A program made the position numbers and the translations under genes. Below the pieces are notes generated by a model. That model did not search any database. It was given only the letters and a program-made list of their open reading frames with translations, and was not told where the DNA came from. From Chitinivibrionales bacterium (GTDB taxonomy: Bacteria > Fibrobacterota > Chitinivibrionia > Chitinivibrionales > FEN-1185): DNA of 64,000 nt. How positions within the stretch are numbered: the stretch's first letter is position 1; every line of letters begins with the position of its first letter. Location: the NCBI GenBank assembly GCA_035516255.1, contig DATJAL010000031.1, positions 124,001 to 188,000 on the forward strand, given 5' to 3'. Below, piece by piece: positions 45,818-54,445 of this stretch.

Positions 45818-46464
45818 GTGCTTTTCACCTCGGCCGGGACGGGCTTGATCACCACAGGAACTGCAAGCGCCACGGCAAGGTCGGTGAGCGCGGCGAGCAC
45901 GATGCATCCTTTCATTCCCAAAGCCCCCAGCAGAAGAAAGATCGTCGCCAAACATCCCAGAACGCTGCCGAGCGTGTTTACGGAATATAGCAATCCCATG
46001 TCTGCTCCCAGTCGGTCGGCGTGCCTCACGTAGAGCTTGCATGCAACGGGAAACGTGGCGCCCATAAGGGTGGTGGGGATAACCATGAACAGCATCGACA
46101 GGGCGAAAAGCACGATCCTGAAGACAATAAAATTGGGGTTGAATAGCTTAAACACGCCAAGATAAATAGCTTGAAAAAGGGGAAACGCCAGAAGCATCAC
46201 GATGACGGACATGAAAATTCCCGCATGAATGAGCGAAAACAACGCGCCGGTGTTTTTTGTTTTTTCAGAAATTCTTCCAAAGAAAATTCCCCCAATGGCA
46301 AGGCCGAGCATGAAGGCGGCCAGCACCGCGCTCACGGCAAAAACCGTGACCCCGAAAACAAGATTGAACATGCGGGCCCAAACTATTTCGTATACGAGGT
46401 TGCACACGCCCGAAATGAAAAACAGGGTGATGAGCGCGTTTCCGGAATTCTTGAGGGGTTTCAT
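45814..46464 (-). CDS. Membrane-only paralogue of the spermidine-synthase-like protein
   Basis: About 216 residues with six membrane helices. It parallels the N-terminal half of the next gene: NLVYEIVWARMFNLVFGVTV versus MAYEVVWFRILKFFV, and TTLMGATFPVACKLYV versus PTMLMGGAFPVIGKIY. It has no enzyme domain. Some related proteins carry two such membrane units before the SpeE domain, so this may be the first unit encoded as a separate gene. Stop and start overlap (ATGA), so the two products are probably made in equal amounts and form a complex. The start may also be a TTG at 46503; neither has a strong ribosome-binding site. Confidence 0.75.
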   Translation of the reverse strand: MKPLKNSGNALITLFFISGVCNLVYEIVWARMFNLVFGVTVFAVSAVLAAFMLGLAIGGIFFGRISEKTKNTGALFSLIHAGIFMSVIVMLLAFPLFQAIYLGVFKLFNPNFIVFRIVLFALSMLFMVIPTTLMGATFPVACKLYVRHADRLGADMGLLYSVNTLGSVLGCLATIFLLLGALGMKGCIVLAALTDLAVALAVPVVIKPVPAEVKST

Positions 46465-46503
46465 ATCGTTTGCAGCCGTTTGATGATCAGCTTTGGGTTT
46501 CAA

Positions 46504-46894
46504 ACCATTGGCAAAATAATATTCTTTTCAATCCATGAGGTCGGCTATTTTATTCCCGGATTACAAATATGAAATCGCGAATTGCACGTAGATAAAAAAT
46601 TTACAAGATTTTTCATGATTTCTTTCATATATTTATGGATGTGGGGGTGGGCATCACGTGCGTCCTGCCGATTGCCTCACCATGATAACATTCAGAAAAG
46701 GAATCATGTTCACTGATGTGAACAGGATATTAATAATTCATTAACAATTTCCTTCGAATTCCTTTTATTTTTCTTATACTTATATTTTATGAGGTATTTT
46801 AACAATCAATCTGATTCTTGTGACAAGACCGGAATTCTTACCATTGATTAATTTCAGAACTCATCATTATTCATTTTAACGAAAGGGAGTTTTT
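46504..46894. other. AT-rich divergent intergenic region with operator-like palindrome
   Basis: A 391-base gap between divergent genes, strongly AT-rich on the right. It contains TGTTCAC-TGAT-GTGAACA (46707-46724) and a TATACT word at 46775-46780 that could be a -10 element for the plus-strand gene. GAAAGGGAG precedes its ATG. No small gene is supported. Confidence 0.5.
46707..46724. promoter_or_regulatory. Operator-like inverted repeat
   Basis: TGTTCAC (46707-46713) and GTGAACA (46718-46724) form a perfect 7-4-7 inverted repeat. Size and symmetry suit a dimeric helix-turn-helix regulator. It lies about 50 bases upstream of a possible -10 for the gene at 46895. The regulator is not identifiable here. 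Confidence 0.5.
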
Positions 46895-48562
46895 ATGACC
46901 ACGTGTTCAAGAGCAGCAGTCGCGGTTCTGCTTGCGGGGTGTTTTGCGCTTTCGGTTTTTGCGCAGGACATTAACCTCACCGGAACCGTCACGGATTCCG
47001 CTACGCAGGCCGGAATAAAAGGCGCAATCGTCAAACTGAAGGTGGCGAAATTGTTCGATACGACCGATGCGAACGGTGCATATACCTTAACGGGCAACAT
47101 CTCCGCGATCCGTTTTAACGGATCATATTCGACGCAGCTCGTCGGCACGCCGCATTTCAGGCAAAGCAGCCTTTACCTTGGCGTTGCGAACAACGGCGAA
47201 CAGGTGAGGATCGACGTGTTTGACCTGCTGGGAAGGGACGTCAGGTCGTATGTGGATGCCAAGCTCGACCGCGGCAATTACCAGGTGAACATGTTCGAGC
47301 CCGCGTTCGCCGGACAGTTATACTTTGTCAAAGTGAATATCGGCGGCAAGTCCACTATGCTCAAGATGCCTTTCATGGGCGAAAAAGCCCAGGCCGCCGG
47401 ACAGCTCATCAGGAAGATCAGCGGCAGTGGAAGCGCTAAGGTCGCGGCGGATAACGATACCCTTATCATCGTCGCCAGCGGTTACAAAACGATTCGCAAG
47501 GGGATCACCTCCTATACCGGCACCAACAATTTCGTGATGCCGTGGTACGGCCATGTTGGCTCCATCATGTTCGACATGGGCTCGTATTCGGGCGCCGAGT
47601 ATCCCGCCGCCGTCATCGTGAACGATTCCGATCTCACCGGCGCAACCGTTCCCGTCAGGATCAAAAGCAGAGCGGACACCGTCGGTTTTACGCTGATTCT
47701 CAAGAAGGACCCGACCACGGCCGGGCAGTATCTCGACTCGATCTGGTTTAACATCAACAGCTCCGATTCGGCCAAACACATGATCATGGTCCAGCAGGCA
47801 AAGGATGCGATGGGCGACACCATCTATGCCTTCTACAACGAAGCTGCGCCGGCAATGCAAGATACCGCCACGGTTCAATGGTCGGGCAACGCCGCGGAAG
47901 TCAACCCGGGCGCGTCAATGTACGGCGGTCTGACCGTCAAGATGGCAATCAACGTGTCTGACCCGGATGTTGCCGATACATTCGTGACCGTCACCATAAA
48001 GAGCCAGCCCGCGGACTCGGTGGTGGGCATTCCCCTGACACTGCCGATGGTGCCGGGATCGTGGGGAACATTCTCCGGTCTGCTCGGGGTGACGACCGGA
48101 CCTTCGTCGGCGGCGAACAGGACCATCAAGGTTACCGGAAAAGATGTCCTTCATGGCGAGGCCATTATAATCATCTATCAGGATAAGACACCGATGGAGA
48201 CGAGGCTGGGAAGCATCTGCACATGGCGGCCGGTTATCGGATCTATTTTGCTCGATTCAACCGATTATCACGGCACGACGAGCAAAATGAACGTGACGCT
48301 GTACGACGATGACATTGCCGCCAACACCGCGGTCGTCACGGTGAAAAGCAAGAAGGACCCGACCGGGTTCATCGACACGCTCAAATATTCGGGCACGGGC
48401 TCGGGCAGGGTGTTTTCGTCGGACGTCGGCTTTTCCACGACGGCGTCCAATGCGACGACTGGCGTGATTGGGGTGCTGTCCGCCGGAGATTCTGTGTATG
48501 TAACGTATGTTGACGACACGCCGGACACCGTGATTGTTCAGGGATCGGCGTGGCATCCGTAA
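46895..48562 (+). CDS. Secreted three-repeat protein with internal sorting-tail-like module
   Basis: A 555-residue exported protein. The N-terminus (MTTCSRAAVAVLLAGC) could be a lipoprotein signal (LAGC, Cys16) or be cleaved after FAQ at 22-24. Residues 25-75 resemble a carboxypeptidase-regulatory-like beta domain (LTGTVTDSATQAGIKGAIVK). Residues 93-160 resemble a type IX secretion C-terminal module (VRIDVFDLLGRDVRSYV), but internal instead of terminal. Three Ig-like repeats follow at about 222-318, 325-433 and 449-543. Repeats two and three end in YQDKTP and YVDDTP; the first ends in a looser FYNEAAP. No enzyme motif seen. Likely an extracellular surface or matrix protein. Confidence 0.7.
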   Translation: MTTCSRAAVAVLLAGCFALSVFAQDINLTGTVTDSATQAGIKGAIVKLKVAKLFDTTDANGAYTLTGNISAIRFNGSYSTQLVGTPHFRQSSLYLGVANNGEQVRIDVFDLLGRDVRSYVDAKLDRGNYQVNMFEPAFAGQLYFVKVNIGGKSTMLKMPFMGEKAQAAGQLIRKISGSGSAKVAADNDTLIIVASGYKTIRKGITSYTGTNNFVMPWYGHVGSIMFDMGSYSGAEYPAAVIVNDSDLTGATVPVRIKSRADTVGFTLILKKDPTTAGQYLDSIWFNINSSDSAKHMIMVQQAKDAMGDTIYAFYNEAAPAMQDTATVQWSGNAAEVNPGASMYGGLTVKMAINVSDPDVADTFVTVTIKSQPADSVVGIPLTLPMVPGSWGTFSGLLGVTTGPSSAANRTIKVTGKDVLHGEAIIIIYQDKTPMETRLGSICTWRPVIGSILLDSTDYHGTTSKMNVTLYDDDIAANTAVVTVKSKKDPTGFIDTLKYSGTGSGRVFSSDVGFSTTASNATTGVIGVLSAGDSVYVTYVDDTPDTVIVQGSAWHP

Positions 48563-48585
48563 AGAGTATTCGAACCGGTAATTTT

Positions 48586-48635
48586 ATCCCCGGCCCGCAT
48601 GCGTTAAATGGTAATGCGAGCCGGGGATTTTTTTT
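48586..48635 (+). terminator. Rho-independent terminator of the repeat-protein gene
   Basis: ATCCCCGGC (48586-48594) pairs with GCCGGGGAT (48620-48628), with further inner pairing of GCAT/ATGC, and is followed by a run of eight T. It starts 24 bases after the stop codon. Confidence 0.92.
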
Positions 48636-48779
48636 CCTCATCAAATTTCCCCTTAATGCAGCGCTCTCAAAACGGATAATCCAAAGCCCATGCGAGGAAA
48701 AGGCTGGGGGAAAAACGGATGGCGCAAATCCGAATTACCATGCCTTCAGAAGGCAATGGCCGTGAGAAAAGTGTGAATG

Positions 48780-49622
48780 CTAGCGGGTCCTCTTCGGAGT
48801 AACGCCCACCGACGAGCCGAACACGTCGACCAGGTAATAGCCCGATTCGGAATAAACATGGCTCGTGTCCGCAAACGGCAAAAGGCGTACATTGGTGTAA
48901 AACGGAATTTTATTCCTGAAGCCGAACCAGACGCCGTGGTAATGGCCGGAGAGATAGGCGATGACATTGCGTTTGTCAAGATACCTGAACAATTCCTCGG
49001 AATTCATCACGGAGAAGCGCGGCGTTTCGGGATTAAGGGGAAAGTGCGAAAAAACGATGATCGGCATTTTGCTGGGGAAATTAGCGAGAATTTTCTTGAG
49101 CCAGAGCTTGGTCGACACCTTCACCGTGACCGTGGTCTTGGCGCCGTTCGACAGATCGAGAAACACCAGTCCCACGTTTTTATGCATGATCAGGTAGTTG
49201 AGGCGGTTGTCTCCGAACACCGAAAGGTAATTTTTTTTTCCGTTCTCGTCGGTGTCGTTCGTGATGTCGTGGTTGCCGATCACCGTGTAATAGGGCTTGT
49301 GCAGGCTGTCAAGCGCGGTTTTAAGCCATTGCATGTGCGCGAGGTCGCCGTTCTCGGTGAGGTCGCCGGCGAGCACCACGAAGTCCCATGAAGGCACCTT
49401 TGTCCTCCATTCGCCGATGACGTGCGCCATCGCAACGCTGTCGGCAACGCGCCCGCCTTCGCCGATATGCAGGTCGTTGCAAAAGATGAACCTGAAACGC
49501 TCGGTCGAATGTTTGTCCGCGCTGTCGGGTGAGCTGCAGTGCTGGCCTAACAGCAAAGCAAGGGAAGCGGCGAATGCTGCGATGAGGCGGAGTTTTGGCA
49601 TGAGGAAAGGGGGTAGTTCCAT
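48780..49622 (-). CDS. Secreted calcineurin-like metallophosphoesterase
   Basis: A 280-residue exported phosphoesterase. After a hydrophobic N-terminus (KLRLIAAFAASLALLLG) the metal-binding motifs appear in order: NDLHIG, AGDLTENGDL, IGNHDITND, FSHFPLN and SGHYHGVWFG. These indicate a dinuclear metal site acting on phosphomonoesters or diesters outside the cytoplasm. The substrate is unknown. It is the last of three closely spaced minus-strand envelope genes, 39 bases after the LTA-synthase-like gene. The N-terminus lacks a clean lipobox although a Cys follows the hydrophobic stretch. Confidence 0.88.
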   Translation of the reverse strand: MELPPFLMPKLRLIAAFAASLALLLGQHCSSPDSADKHSTERFRFIFCNDLHIGEGGRVADSVAMAHVIGEWRTKVPSWDFVVLAGDLTENGDLAHMQWLKTALDSLHKPYYTVIGNHDITNDTDENGKKNYLSVFGDNRLNYLIMHKNVGLVFLDLSNGAKTTVTVKVSTKLWLKKILANFPSKMPIIVFSHFPLNPETPRFSVMNSEELFRYLDKRNVIAYLSGHYHGVWFGFRNKIPFYTNVRLLPFADTSHVYSESGYYLVDVFGSSVGVTPKRTR

Positions 49623-49661
49623 ATGCGCCTTTTCTTAGTATACCCAATAATACCGGGGAGG

Positions 49662-51389
49662 TCAATGCCAATTTTTCTTCTCATTCATGACCTCCTGAAA
49701 CAACTCAGCGCGTGAATAGGTGCTGCCGCGCATCGAAAGGACGCCGTCTTGCAGCGGAAGGTCAAGAAGGTTCACGCCGCGCGCGCGCATGCGGAAGGGT
49801 ATTCCGCTTGCGTAAAGGGCGGTCGGGGCGACATCGACGAATGACGGGACGCATTCGTTTTCATGGTACACGAGGGAATCCGGGGTTATGATAAAAAGCG
49901 GGACGAATTCAAAAAGCCGGTCGTCATAAAGAAACGATGCCTTTTTGTAGGAGCCCACGTCGGTGATGGGTGTATGGTCGCCGTACATGAAGATATAGGA
50001 GTTCGGGCGCAATTTCCTGATGCTCGCGATGAGACCGCGCAATTCCTTGTCAACATACGAAAGCGAATTGAAGTAGTTGAGGGTATGCTGGTCGGTTCCC
50101 GTTTTGAACTGGGGGCTCCGATAATACGGATTGACTAGGTTAAAGGGCTCATGGCTACTCATGGTGATGATGTAATACAGAAAGGGCTCCTGCTGCGCGC
50201 GGAGCTTGTTCTTGACAAAATCGAATACCGCGCCGTCCGGCGCGCCCCAGGATATCTCGCGCAGGCCCATGGCCGTCATGTCGTAAAACTTCTGGAATCC
50301 CATTTTATCGTAGGCTTCGGTCCTGTTGTCGAAAATGCCCTTGTTGCCGTGGAAGGCAATGGTTTGATATTTGGTGATGTTGAACCGCTTGAGCATGGAA
50401 TTGATGTACCGGTAATTATGCAGTTTTATCGAGGGGAAATCCGCGAGCGGTTCAAGGCTGTTGATCACGGAGACCTCGCAATCGGTGGTAAGGCCCGCCT
50501 CGTGGTAGCTGAGGGCGTACGGGAAATAAATGCATTCCTGGGAGAGCTTGTGGAGAAACGGCGTAACAAAGACGCCGTGAAACTGCCGGTCAACGATGTT
50601 TGCGTCCATCGACTCCACCTGGATGCACACGATGTTGGGATGCGGTCTTCCGGTCCCTTTCGATGTTATCATGCGTCCATACCGCTGGCTCAATGCGAAG
50701 TCGGGCGTTTTTCTATGGCTCAGAATGTCCATCACGGTAAATGATACAAGGCCTTGCGATTTGATCATGGCGACATCGCTGGCGGCCGGGTCAGCCACCA
50801 TTTGCTCCGAAAGGGGTTTGAGCGGGTTCCATAAGATGATTGCGGTAAGCACGGTGATGACGGTGCACACCAATATCGGCCTGAACAGTAACGAGCGGTT
50901 CACCCTTGAAAATCTCGAATAGACGATGAGCAGGAGGAGCAAGAACGGCAAGTCGGCGACCACGATCCACATTCTGAGGTCCAGGGGAATCGGCGTGTTT
51001 TTCACCAGCTCCGTGGCTTCGGTATACAAGCCCAGGTACTGGCTGAATCGGAGAATGCCGCCGACGCTGAAATGGTACGAAAGATTGACGAACATGTAGA
51101 ATGCGCGAAGGCAATAAAACCCCGCAAGCCAGTACCACTGCCGCGGCCAGGTAAGGAAAATGAAAATAAACATGGAAATAACTATGTTTTTAAATAGAAC
51201 CTGGAAGAAGAGGTCGAACGACGACATGACCGGCACATCAACCAGGAAGCAGTAGAAAAGCGAGATTTTAAGCGCGTTCATGCCAACAAACAGAAGGAAG
51301 ATGAGGACCGCCAACGTCGCCCGCTGGCGCAAGGCCCTTATTAAAGTGATGGCAAAAGGGGGCAATATTTTTTTAATTTTGTTTTTCAT
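49662..51389 (-). CDS. LTA-synthase-like membrane sulfatase-fold protein
   Basis: A 575-residue membrane enzyme. About five N-terminal helices (LAVLIFLLFVGMNALKISLF, FKNIVISMFIFIFLTW, LPFLLLLLIVY) are followed by an extracytoplasmic alkaline-phosphatase/sulfatase-fold domain. Metal and nucleophile motifs: VQVESMDANIV, GLTTDCEVSVINSL (Thr nucleophile region), AFHGNKG, SSHEPF and MYGDHTPITD. The family transfers phosphoglycerol or phosphoethanolamine groups to glycans or lipids; in a Gram-negative cell an envelope-glycan decoration role is more likely than lipoteichoic acid synthesis. Between the esterase and phosphoesterase genes on the same strand. Confidence 0.88.
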   Translation of the reverse strand: MKNKIKKILPPFAITLIRALRQRATLAVLIFLLFVGMNALKISLFYCFLVDVPVMSSFDLFFQVLFKNIVISMFIFIFLTWPRQWYWLAGFYCLRAFYMFVNLSYHFSVGGILRFSQYLGLYTEATELVKNTPIPLDLRMWIVVADLPFLLLLLIVYSRFSRVNRSLLFRPILVCTVITVLTAIILWNPLKPLSEQMVADPAASDVAMIKSQGLVSFTVMDILSHRKTPDFALSQRYGRMITSKGTGRPHPNIVCIQVESMDANIVDRQFHGVFVTPFLHKLSQECIYFPYALSYHEAGLTTDCEVSVINSLEPLADFPSIKLHNYRYINSMLKRFNITKYQTIAFHGNKGIFDNRTEAYDKMGFQKFYDMTAMGLREISWGAPDGAVFDFVKNKLRAQQEPFLYYIITMSSHEPFNLVNPYYRSPQFKTGTDQHTLNYFNSLSYVDKELRGLIASIRKLRPNSYIFMYGDHTPITDVGSYKKASFLYDDRLFEFVPLFIITPDSLVYHENECVPSFVDVAPTALYASGIPFRMRARGVNLLDLPLQDGVLSMRGSTYSRAELFQEVMNEKKNWH

Positions 51390-51444
51390 GCCAGGGACCA
51401 GCCTTTAAAGTGTTTTATGAATAGCTCAGCATGCCGGATAACTC

Positions 51445-52518
51445 CTAGGGCCTTAATGTCGCGCTGTCCGGCATCCACAAGTGGTATTGTTTTCTCCTCA
51501 CGTTCCACGGATGAGTCCAATGAAAATAATAGAATTTTTCTGGTCTTACAAGCGGCGCGCTGTCCGAAACAATCGCTTCTCTGACCGGTTTGCCGCTAGG
51601 CCAGACACCCATAAACCGCTGGACGGCGCTGCCGTTGCTGAGCGCGACCTCCTTTGCCGCCGCACTGCCGGTGAACGCGTAGTCTGCAAGCGCGTCGAAG
51701 AAACGAAAAATGCCGTAATAATCGAGCATGTTCGTGACGTTCCTTCCCTTGCTGAAGGTGTTGGGCGTTGAATGGTCGGCGATGAGCCTGCACGAATCTC
51801 CCTGCGAAGAATCGCTGAGGAGCACGATGAATTTTTTCTCCGGATACGGAATGCTTATTGTTTGGAAGACGTCTTTTGCCATGCGGTGGTCGTTGCAGTC
51901 GTCGTCCTGGAACACCTCGACCATGAGCTTTACATGCGGGGGAAAGTTCTGCAGTTGTTTCTGGGTTATCTCGAAAACGTAATGCGGCGCCATGATGTAC
52001 ATGAACGCGCCGTTTGCGCCCCAATGCTGTTTCGTGAGCGCCCGGTACATGTGGGAGGGAATCGCGCTCGCGCCGAACGAATGGCCCATCATTCCGATGC
52101 GCGTCGTGTCAAGGTAGGCCGCAAAGCGCCTGCGGGCCTCGACGATGCCCCTGAACATGCGGCGGTAGGTCATGCCCTGGTAGGGGAACGAAACCATGCG
52201 GTAGGTAAGCAGCACAACGCAATACCCTTTGCTTGACATGTGGCGCAGCAGCCGTTCGTAGGTGGCGCGGTCGTTGCCGCCTTTTCCCATGCCGGGGATG
52301 AAATAAACAAGCGGAAGGGGCCGGGGAACATGCCGCGGCCGGAACAGGTAGAATTTGTCGTGGGTGAAAAGGCCGCCCGCCACGCTGTCGACGGTGATTG
52401 CAACCGCGCCGTCTGAACCGTAGCCGGAGGTAATGGGGTTGGCGGTGTGGGGGCATTGGCCATGGGCGGCCGTGAAAGAGAGGATGACAACAAGGGTCAG
52501 CAGGTCAGGAGGACGCAT
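51445..52518 (-). CDS. Secreted alpha/beta-hydrolase (esterase/PET-hydrolase-like)
   Basis: A 357-residue exported hydrolase. A signal peptide (MRPPDLLTLVVILSFTAAHG) is followed by an alpha/beta-hydrolase core: LPLVYFIPGMGKGGNDRATY (oxyanion region), the nucleophile elbow GMMGHSFGASAIP (Ser), a likely acid in EVFQDDDCNDHR and a candidate His in LIADHSTPN. The substrate is unknown; a dienelactone-hydrolase or polyester-esterase-like role fits the fold. It heads a probable operon with the LTA-synthase-like and phosphoesterase genes (gaps 55 and 39 bases). Confidence 0.78.
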   Translation of the reverse strand: MRPPDLLTLVVILSFTAAHGQCPHTANPITSGYGSDGAVAITVDSVAGGLFTHDKFYLFRPRHVPRPLPLVYFIPGMGKGGNDRATYERLLRHMSSKGYCVVLLTYRMVSFPYQGMTYRRMFRGIVEARRRFAAYLDTTRIGMMGHSFGASAIPSHMYRALTKQHWGANGAFMYIMAPHYVFEITQKQLQNFPPHVKLMVEVFQDDDCNDHRMAKDVFQTISIPYPEKKFIVLLSDSSQGDSCRLIADHSTPNTFSKGRNVTNMLDYYGIFRFFDALADYAFTGSAAAKEVALSNGSAVQRFMGVWPSGKPVREAIVSDSAPLVRPEKFYYFHWTHPWNVRRKQYHLWMPDSATLRP

Positions 52519-52551
52519 AGGATAAAATTAATGTGATCGTGAATCGCCGGA

Positions 52552-53091
52552 TTATCGATCTTTTCTCTGTGCCAACTCTCTAATTGCCAGGACGGTGTTC
52601 CAGTTCCGCGTCGTGGCGATGAGCCCTGTCTTCTTTTCGATTTGTTGATTGTTCATTTTAGTCCTGCCGTAGCCGTTGGGGCAATACAAATAAATTTCCC
52701 GGTCCGAAACGCGATAGTCCTCTTGGCCTTCCTTGCTTAATTCAATTTTCGTTCCCCTGGTTGACTTGTTGAGAAACGTGACGTGGAGAAAGGCCGGATC
52801 ATGGTTTTTATTGCCGAGAAAAGGATTGCCGCGGATGATGTCGTCCCATTGCTTGACGGTCCGGACAACAACGTTCACCTCGAGCTTCCGGCGCTTAAGG
52901 ATCATCGACCCGATCATTTTCTCCAGGGAGGCCGCTGCGGAACCGGGCGAATCAAAAATGACGTTGCCGCTTTGGAGATAGGTTGCCGCGTTTTTATAGC
53001 CGAGCGATTCGAAACCATCGATAAGATCCTGCATCTTCAAGGCCCTGCTGCCGCCGACATTGATGCCGCGGAGAAGCGCGATTACGATCAT
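52552..53091 (-). CDS. DUF1697 family protein
   Basis: A 179-residue cytoplasmic protein of the DUF1697 family, recognised by the N-terminal signature ALLRGINVGGSRALKMQDL, then YLQSGNVIFDS, and the C-terminal TGLIATTRNWNTVLAIREL. The biochemical function of the family is unknown. It lies 26 bases downstream of the nitroreductase gene on the same strand. Length and motifs are complete. Confidence 0.92.
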   Translation of the reverse strand: MIVIALLRGINVGGSRALKMQDLIDGFESLGYKNAATYLQSGNVIFDSPGSAAASLEKMIGSMILKRRKLEVNVVVRTVKQWDDIIRGNPFLGNKNHDPAFLHVTFLNKSTRGTKIELSKEGQEDYRVSDREIYLYCPNGYGRTKMNNQQIEKKTGLIATTRNWNTVLAIRELAQRKDR

Positions 53092-53117
53092 GTGATCGTT
53101 CCTGAGCGGTTGATTGA

Positions 53118-53741
53118 CTATTGCAAATACTTTACCGCAGCGTCCAGCGACTTCTTCTTCGGCCCTGCGCTTGACTTCTGCGCATATCCCACCGGCACCA
53201 CCGCCATGAACTCGCCGGCGGGAAACTCAAGGAAGCTCAATACTTCCTTTTGAATCATTATCAGAATTCCCAACCAGACCGACGCGAGCCCGAGCGAAGT
53301 GGCGGCAATGAGCATGTTCTCCACCGCAGCGGCGGAACTCTGGATTTCCATGATCCTGAAGAAATCCCGCACCGGGTCGCTGTCAACTTCGAATAGTTCC
53401 GGCCCGCGCCGGATCAATTCCCCGGTGTTCATGACGGCAATGACAACCGGCGCGCTCGCAATGCTTCTCGCGGCCATGCGCAGCAGCGCAGAAGTCGGCC
53501 GTGGAAAGCGGGCGGAATTTTCTGTAACAAGATTGACCAGTTCCGTTTTCTTGGTTCCCCTGATTATCACGAATCTCCAAGACTGCTGATTGTGCGCTGA
53601 AGGCGCCTGGTTGGCAGCGTCCAATATCGAGGTAATGTCTGACTGGGAAACGGACTTGTCCGTGAACGAACGGATGCTGTGGCGGTTGAAAATGGATTTA
53701 AAGGTCTCGTTTCCGTGTGATGGCGAGCCGGCTTCTGTCAT
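53118..53741 (-). CDS. Nitroreductase family FMN protein
   Basis: A 207-residue nitroreductase-fold protein. The N-terminal FMN-binding segment is NRHSIRSFTDKSVSQSDI, followed by NQAPSAHNQQSWRFVII and, in the C-terminal half, ASLGLASVWLGI with an EFMAVVPVGYAQ segment. Such proteins reduce nitro, quinone or flavin substrates with NAD(P)H; the closest type here is the SagB-unrelated, F420-independent NfsA/NfnB-like class. Probably co-transcribed with DUF1697; the DMP19-like gene ends 15 bases upstream. Confidence 0.88.
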   Translation of the reverse strand: MTEAGSPSHGNETFKSIFNRHSIRSFTDKSVSQSDITSILDAANQAPSAHNQQSWRFVIIRGTKKTELVNLVTENSARFPRPTSALLRMAARSIASAPVVIAVMNTGELIRRGPELFEVDSDPVRDFFRIMEIQSSAAAVENMLIAATSLGLASVWLGILIMIQKEVLSFLEFPAGEFMAVVPVGYAQKSSAGPKKKSLDAAVKYLQ

Positions 53742-53756
53742 TCAGAACTCCTTTAT

Positions 53757-54284
53757 TTACTCATCGGCGATATTATTTGACTTGATAAATTTGATTTTGT
53801 TTTTATTTTTTTTAATATATTCAAATAAAATACCCGTCACATCCTCTTCACATTCGGTAAACTTTCGGTCGAACTCCTTCAATGTTTCCAGTGTCCCCTC
53901 GCTCAGCTCCTGCAGAATATCATAAATCGCCTCGCCCGTGATCCTGCCTTTGATACCCAGCGCGCCGATTGCGCCCTCCGATACCTCCGCCGCCTTTGGG
54001 CATCCAGTTGATTTCAGCATGCCAACCACCTCGGCCGCATACACCGGCGTGTTCATGAAAAATTGCCGATAACCGTTTTCCCTTACGTCGCGCTGCAATG
54101 CCTGAATGACTAAAACCGCTTTTTCCGGTTCGGAAAGCTTTTCGTAACCGATCTGTGCCGCTTTTTCATCCAAGGCGGATTCAAAGGCGAAGACGAGCGA
54201 GTCGATGCGATAGCCGGCTTCCATTGCGAGAAGATCGTCAACGGATTGGCCGGAATAGGAGGGAAGGATTTTCTTTTCTGGCAT
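53757..54284 (-). CDS. DMP19/DUF4375-like protein
   Basis: A 175-residue helical cytoplasmic protein. The segment LSEPEKAVLVIQALQRDVRE, then NGYRQFFMNTPVYAAEVVG and LKSTGCPKAAEV, matches the DMP19 (DUF4375) pattern of an acidic, mostly helical domain. The C-terminus is Lys-rich (KKNKNKIKFIKSNN). Family members include DNA-mimic-type proteins, but no functional inference is safe. It precedes the nitroreductase gene by 15 bases on the same strand. Confidence 0.72.
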   Translation of the reverse strand: MPEKKILPSYSGQSVDDLLAMEAGYRIDSLVFAFESALDEKAAQIGYEKLSEPEKAVLVIQALQRDVRENGYRQFFMNTPVYAAEVVGMLKSTGCPKAAEVSEGAIGALGIKGRITGEAIYDILQELSEGTLETLKEFDRKFTECEEDVTGILFEYIKKNKNKIKFIKSNNIADE

Positions 54285-54445
54285 GGTGATGTGCTTTAGT
54301 AAAGATGAAGGAATTAAAGATATATTTGAGGATAGGGAAAGGCCAAATTATTGGCGCAAAAGCCCTTATTTAAATGCCAAACGGGGCACCAGTGCAGGAA
54401 GCGCGAAGGGAAATCTGTTTATTTGAAGTTCTCTGTACGGGGAGA

